A stretch of 23,642 nucleotides of DNA from CAZDQL01 sp964507325. Its GTDB lineage: Bacteria; Planctomycetota; UBA1135; GCA-002686595. This document shows, piece after piece, positions 21,550-23,642 of this stretch (the first letter of the stretch is position 1; each line of letters opens with the position of its first letter). Position numbers and translations under genes: made by a program. The stretch spans positions 1 to 23,642 of the forward strand of contig CAZDQL010000101.1 of the NCBI GenBank assembly GCA_964507325.1. Reading direction: 5' to 3'. The notes below the pieces were generated by a model that was not told the DNA's origin, made no database searches, and saw only the letters and a program-made list of their open reading frames with translations.

Positions 21550-23385
21550 CTAGCGGATACCGCCCGTGCGCTCGCGCTCCTGCTCGTGGTAGTAGCGCGC
21601 CAGGGCGTCGCAGGCCTTGGAGCGCTGCTCCCAGCCCCACTCCGCGTAGAGGTGCCCCGCGCCGCGCAGGAGCTCGATCAGCGGCTCCTTCGTGAGGCCT
21701 TCCAGGGCTGCGGTCATGGCGCGGCCTTCGGCGCCCTCGAGCTGCAGCTCGCCGACGTGGACCCAGCGCTCGAGTACGTGGGCCGCGTCCTTCTTCTCCG
21801 CCTTGGCGTAGGCGGTGTGGGCGTGGCGCAGGATCGAGACGCGGGTTTCGAGGTGGTTGAGGTCGCCGAGCTCGAACTGAGCTTCCTGCTCGTGCTCGTG
21901 GTCCTCCTCGGCGCCCTGCGCGTCCCCGAAGTCGCGGGCGCGGTAGAAGTCGCCGAGGGCGCGCACGGTCCCCGCGGCGCCGGGGTTGTCCCACTCCTCG
22001 AAGAGGTGGGAGGCCCCGTCGAGGAGCTTGATCAGGACCATCATCGAGAGACCGTCGGCGGCTTCGGCGAGGGCCTCGGGGGGGCCGCCCTCGAGCTGCA
22101 GCTCCGCCAGGTGGACCCAGCGCTCGAGCAGCCCGGTCTCCTGCGGACGACGCGCTTCGGCGTAGGCGTGCAGGGCCTGGCGCAGGATCTCGAGGCGGTG
22201 CTCCAGGCGCTCGAGGTCGAGCTTCTCGTCGTGGAGCACCTCGATCACTTCGTCGTGGAGCACCTCGTGCTGCTCTTCGCGCGCCGCATCGCGCTCGAGG
22301 TAGTACTCGAACAGGGCGTGGGTGGTCTCGGCGCGCTCGAGGTCACCCCACTCGCGGAAGTGCGCCGCAGCGTGAGCCACGAGCTCGATCAGCTGCTCCT
22401 GGGAGAGGCCTTGGGCGACTTCGCTCAGGGCCTGGGCGTCGGCGCCGGCGAGCTGCATCTCGGCCAAGCGGATGAAGCGACCGAGGAGGTCAGCGAGGTC
22501 CTCGCGTTCCGCCTTGCGCAGAGCTCCCCAGGCGGTCTTCAGGATCTCCAGGCGCTGGGGGAGCTGGGTGAGGTCCAGGGCCTGCGGCCCCTCGTAGACC
22601 CGGTTCGCCTCCCTCTGCCGGGCGTAGTACTCCGCCAGGGCGTCGCACGCCTGGGCGCGCTCGGGGGCCTCCCACTTGCGGTACATGTGGGCCGCGCCGT
22701 GGAGCCACTCGATCCAGACGCCCTTCTCGGGGATGTCCTGCAGGGCCTCGGCGATCTTCGGGTTGTCGGGCTCCTTCAAGTAGAGCTCGCCCATGTGCAC
22801 GATGCGCGCCAGGGTCTGGGCGACCTGCGCGTCACCCGCCTTGGCGTAGGCCTTGTGGGCGTGCTCGAGGATCCCGATCCGTGTGCGGAGGTCCTCGATG
22901 TCGCGCGGTGCGAGGCGCAAGGCGTCGATCCGCCTGCGGAGGTCTTTGCCGTCACCGGGTAGGAGGCGCAGGGCGTCGATGCGGTAGCCCCGCTCGACGT
23001 CGAGCAGGGCTTGGGCGCGTTCGCCGAGACCCCACTCGCGGTAGAGCTCCGCGGCCTTGCGCAGGAGCTTGGAGGTCTGCTCCGCGCTGGGGGCGTGCTT
23101 GTGGAGGGCGGCGAGCTTCAGCTCGAGCTCGGTCTTGTGGATGGCGATCTCGAGCAGCTTCGCCGCCTCCTGGTCGCCGACCACCCGGAAGGCGGCCGCG
23201 GCTTCGTGGAGGCGTGCGAGGTGGGTCTCGAGGTGCTTCTCGTGCTTGTGGGGCGTCTCAGCCTCTTGGGGCGGGCGTTCCGGGAGAGCCGTCGCTGTCG
23301 CGGTTGCGAGCCCCGCGAGGGCCAGGGCGGCCAGCGCGGCGCGCCCGATGGGCGTGCGGCGGCGAGGGTTCTTCGATGCGCTCAT
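21550..23385 (-). CDS. Exported protein with five copies of a long helical module, unknown function
   Basis: A 611-residue predicted exported protein with no family I recognise. It has a basic N-terminus and signal peptide (RAALAALALAGLATATA), then HKHEKH. Five copies of a helical unit follow, starting near residues 54, 168, 277, 396 and 514, so the period is 109-119. Each reads roughly R-(L/I)-x-I-L-x-x-A-x-x-A-(Y/L)-x-K-A, then L-E-R-W-V-H-L-x-E-L-Q-L-E-G, then E-x-L-I-E-L-L-x-G-A-A-H-L-Y-x-E-W-G-x-x-E-R-A and A-C-D-A-L-A-x-Y-Y. The pattern resembles TPR-like helical hairpins. Two shorter internal duplications exist (RIDALRL at about 135-168, EVLHDE at 374-389). Rich in Glu, His and Lys. 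Convergent with the SDR gene. A scaffold role is possible. Confidence 0.8.
   Translation of the reverse strand: MSASKNPRRRTPIGRAALAALALAGLATATATALPERPPQEAETPHKHEKHLETHLARLHEAAAAFRVVGDQEAAKLLEIAIHKTELELKLAALHKHAPSAEQTSKLLRKAAELYREWGLGERAQALLDVERGYRIDALRLLPGDGKDLRRRIDALRLAPRDIEDLRTRIGILEHAHKAYAKAGDAQVAQTLARIVHMGELYLKEPDNPKIAEALQDIPEKGVWIEWLHGAAHMYRKWEAPERAQACDALAEYYARQREANRVYEGPQALDLTQLPQRLEILKTAWGALRKAEREDLADLLGRFIRLAEMQLAGADAQALSEVAQGLSQEQLIELVAHAAAHFREWGDLERAETTHALFEYYLERDAAREEQHEVLHDEVIEVLHDEKLDLERLEHRLEILRQALHAYAEARRPQETGLLERWVHLAELQLEGGPPEALAEAADGLSMMVLIKLLDGASHLFEEWDNPGAAGTVRALGDFYRARDFGDAQGAEEDHEHEQEAQFELGDLNHLETRVSILRHAHTAYAKAEKKDAAHVLERWVHVGELQLEGAEGRAMTAALEGLTKEPLIELLRGAGHLYAEWGWEQRSKACDALARYYHEQERERTGGIR
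22226..22267. repeat. Short tandem duplication inside the repeat-protein gene
   Basis: The 18-base sequence TCGTCGTGGAGCACCTCG occurs at 22226-22243 and 22250-22267, a 24-base period. It encodes two copies of EVLHDE in the linker between the third and fourth modules. It keeps the reading frame (eight residues per unit). Confidence 0.8.

Positions 23386-23642
<257 letters not shown>

Noticed and set aside
22226..22267. CRISPR-like short repeats
   Set aside because: Only two copies, six bases apart, in frame within a coding region, with no spacers or cas genes.

Overview
The window is a GC-rich (about 70% or more by eye), gene-dense bacterial chromosome fragment. The organism is most likely a planctomycete. 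The reasons are the exported proteins: a beta-propeller protein ending in a YCGPANxNSTGQ-type C-terminal module, a signal-peptide HEAT-repeat protein with a VQDFDVEVA block, and several large secreted repeat proteins without known function. I recall these styles from marine Planctomycetota genomes; this is recollection, not a search. Many genes lack a clear Shine-Dalgarno sequence and GTG starts are common. I see no rRNA, tRNA, CRISPR array, insertion sequence, integrase or defence island.

Layout from left to right. Bases 2-727 (+) are the C-terminal part of a zinc alcohol dehydrogenase cut by the window edge. Bases 749-5746 (-) hold a secreted protein with DxDGDG loops, a secreted TPR/HEAT protein and the DNA-uptake channel ComEC. 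A divergent pair, coaD and ridA (5828-6714, +), follows. Next is a minus-strand group at 6724-10230: ATP-grasp enzyme, DUF4003-like protein, methyltransferase and ApaH. Then come a tiny very basic protein with a good promoter and RBS (10377-10493, +), an EamA transporter (+) and a secreted seven-bladed propeller protein (-). An Rrf2 regulator (+) converges on a bacilliredoxin (-). After a 432-base non-coding stretch lies a tightly overlapped minus-strand operon at 14625-19979: M24 peptidase, ABC-2 permease, ABC ATPase, and a permease fused to a CPBP protease. The right end carries signal peptidase I and an SDR enzyme (+), and an exported protein with five copies of a 110-119-residue helical module (-). 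The last 70 bases are almost pure C/G homopolymer and look like an assembly artefact.

The genes are mostly housekeeping or envelope functions. Three points deserve follow-up. First, the unrecognised 38-residue basic protein. Second, the Rrf2/bacilliredoxin pair, whose upstream regions share a candidate dyad (AC-N6-GT core). Third, the peptidase-exporter-CPBP operon, which could be a peptide processing/export unit. All five convergent gene junctions are extremely compact, and three place both stop codons inside a hairpin.
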